In this document: positions 13,083 to 13,434 of the stretch, one piece after another
Position numbering within the stretch: the stretch's first letter is position 1
Layout of the letters: the number at the start of each line of letters is the position of its first letter
Source: Actinomycetota bacterium
Lineage (GTDB): Bacteria > Actinomycetota > Actinomycetes > Actinomycetales > Cellulomonadaceae
NCBI GenBank assembly: GCA_018898235.1
Contig: JAHIJU010000140.1
Location: 1 to 13,434, forward strand
Reading direction: 5' to 3'
Length of the DNA stretch: 13,434 bases
Position numbers and translations under genes: made by a program
The notes under the pieces: generated by a model
What the model was told of the DNA's origin: nothing
The model's input: the letters and a program-made list of their open reading frames with translations, nothing else
The model's database searches: none

Positions 13083-13434
13083 GCACCGAGACCACCACCG
13101 CCGTCTCCCACCTGGGCATCGGGGACCGGTTCCGCCTCTGGTGGGACGCGCTCGCGCGGCCCGCGCAGTGGGGCATCGGTGTCCCGTTCATCCTGCTCAT
13201 CGCCCTGCTGCCGATCATCAAGCCACCGGTGCTCACCACGGTCGGCACCGACTTCGCCGGCGTGCTGGCCCAGTTCGGCATGTACGCGCTGCTGGCCATC
13301 GGCCTCAACGTCGTCGTCGGCCAGGCGGGCCTGCTCGACCTGGGGTACGTCGGCTTCTACGCGATCGGCGCCTACACCGTCGGCCTGCTCACCAGCCCCG
13401 ACAGCCCGTGGAACCAGACGGACTCGTGGCTGTC
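13079..13434 (+). CDS. livM: Branched-chain amino acid ABC transporter permease LivM, N-terminal part
   Basis: The ATG at 13079 overlaps the livH stop (ATGA). The first 118 residues are present: a hydrophilic start (MSTETTTAVSHLGIGDRF), a first helix around WGIGVPFILLIALLPII, then FAGVLAQFGMYALLAIGLNV and VVGQAGLLDLGYVGFYAIGA, which match the LivM signature (usual form GLNLVLGYAGLLSLGHAAFFGIGAY). The frame runs off the window end, so length and C-terminus are not known; the family is usually 300-400 residues. It is the second membrane subunit with LivH. The expected downstream ATPase genes livG and livF are outside the window. Confidence 0.92.
   Translation, partial: MSTETTTAVSHLGIGDRFRLWWDALARPAQWGIGVPFILLIALLPIIKPPVLTTVGTDFAGVLAQFGMYALLAIGLNVVVGQAGLLDLGYVGFYAIGAYTVGLLTSPDSPWNQTDSWL

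Overview
The window is chromosomal DNA from a high-GC Gram-positive bacterium (Actinomycetota). Support for this: strong G/C preference at third codon positions, GTG starts, a leaderless-type promoter, a GlnR-type nitrogen box, and a DnaB intein of the kind seen in mycobacteria. Pseudonocardiales or a relative is possible, but this is inference. No rRNA, tRNA, insertion sequence, phage gene or CRISPR array is visible.

Left part (1-3109): the start of an EamA/DMT exporter gene (minus) is divergent from a MocR-type regulator with an aminotransferase-like domain (plus). Next come a tandem array of 14-bp units, a small minus-strand protein combining a ScoMcrA-like head domain with a C-terminal zinc ribbon, and a plus-strand VapBC/FitAB-type toxin-antitoxin pair. 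The pair appears to be joined by a 16-codon coupling ORF.

Middle part (3153-10197), all minus strand. In the order of transcription it holds dnaB, a CtaG-family cytochrome oxidase assembly protein, a small gene broken by an in-frame TGA, a TPR-DUF4037 (nucleotidyltransferase-like) protein, and a DUF4125 protein. DnaB carries a 448-residue intein. Its splicing motifs look intact, but both expected catalytic aspartates of its LAGLIDADG endonuclease are alanine. The last two genes form a conserved pair of unknown function. The original stop of the broken gene overlaps a possible ATG of the DUF4037 gene as ATGA.

Right part (10198-13434): a 504-bp divergent region with a cluster of DnaA-box-like sites near dnaB and a GlnR-type box upstream of livJ. 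It leads into a branched-chain amino-acid-type ABC importer operon: lipoprotein LivJ, a 17-bp perfect stem-loop, permease LivH, and the start of permease LivM, joined to LivH by ATGA. The ATPase genes would lie beyond the window. Here nitrogen control of amino-acid uptake can be inferred directly from the DNA.

No complete new system is proven. The points most worth a second look are the dead-endonuclease intein, the coupled mini-ORF in the toxin-antitoxin pair, the DUF4037-DUF4125 pair with its broken upstream partner, the stand-alone ScoMcrA-like head protein, and the two regulatory clusters before dnaB and livJ.
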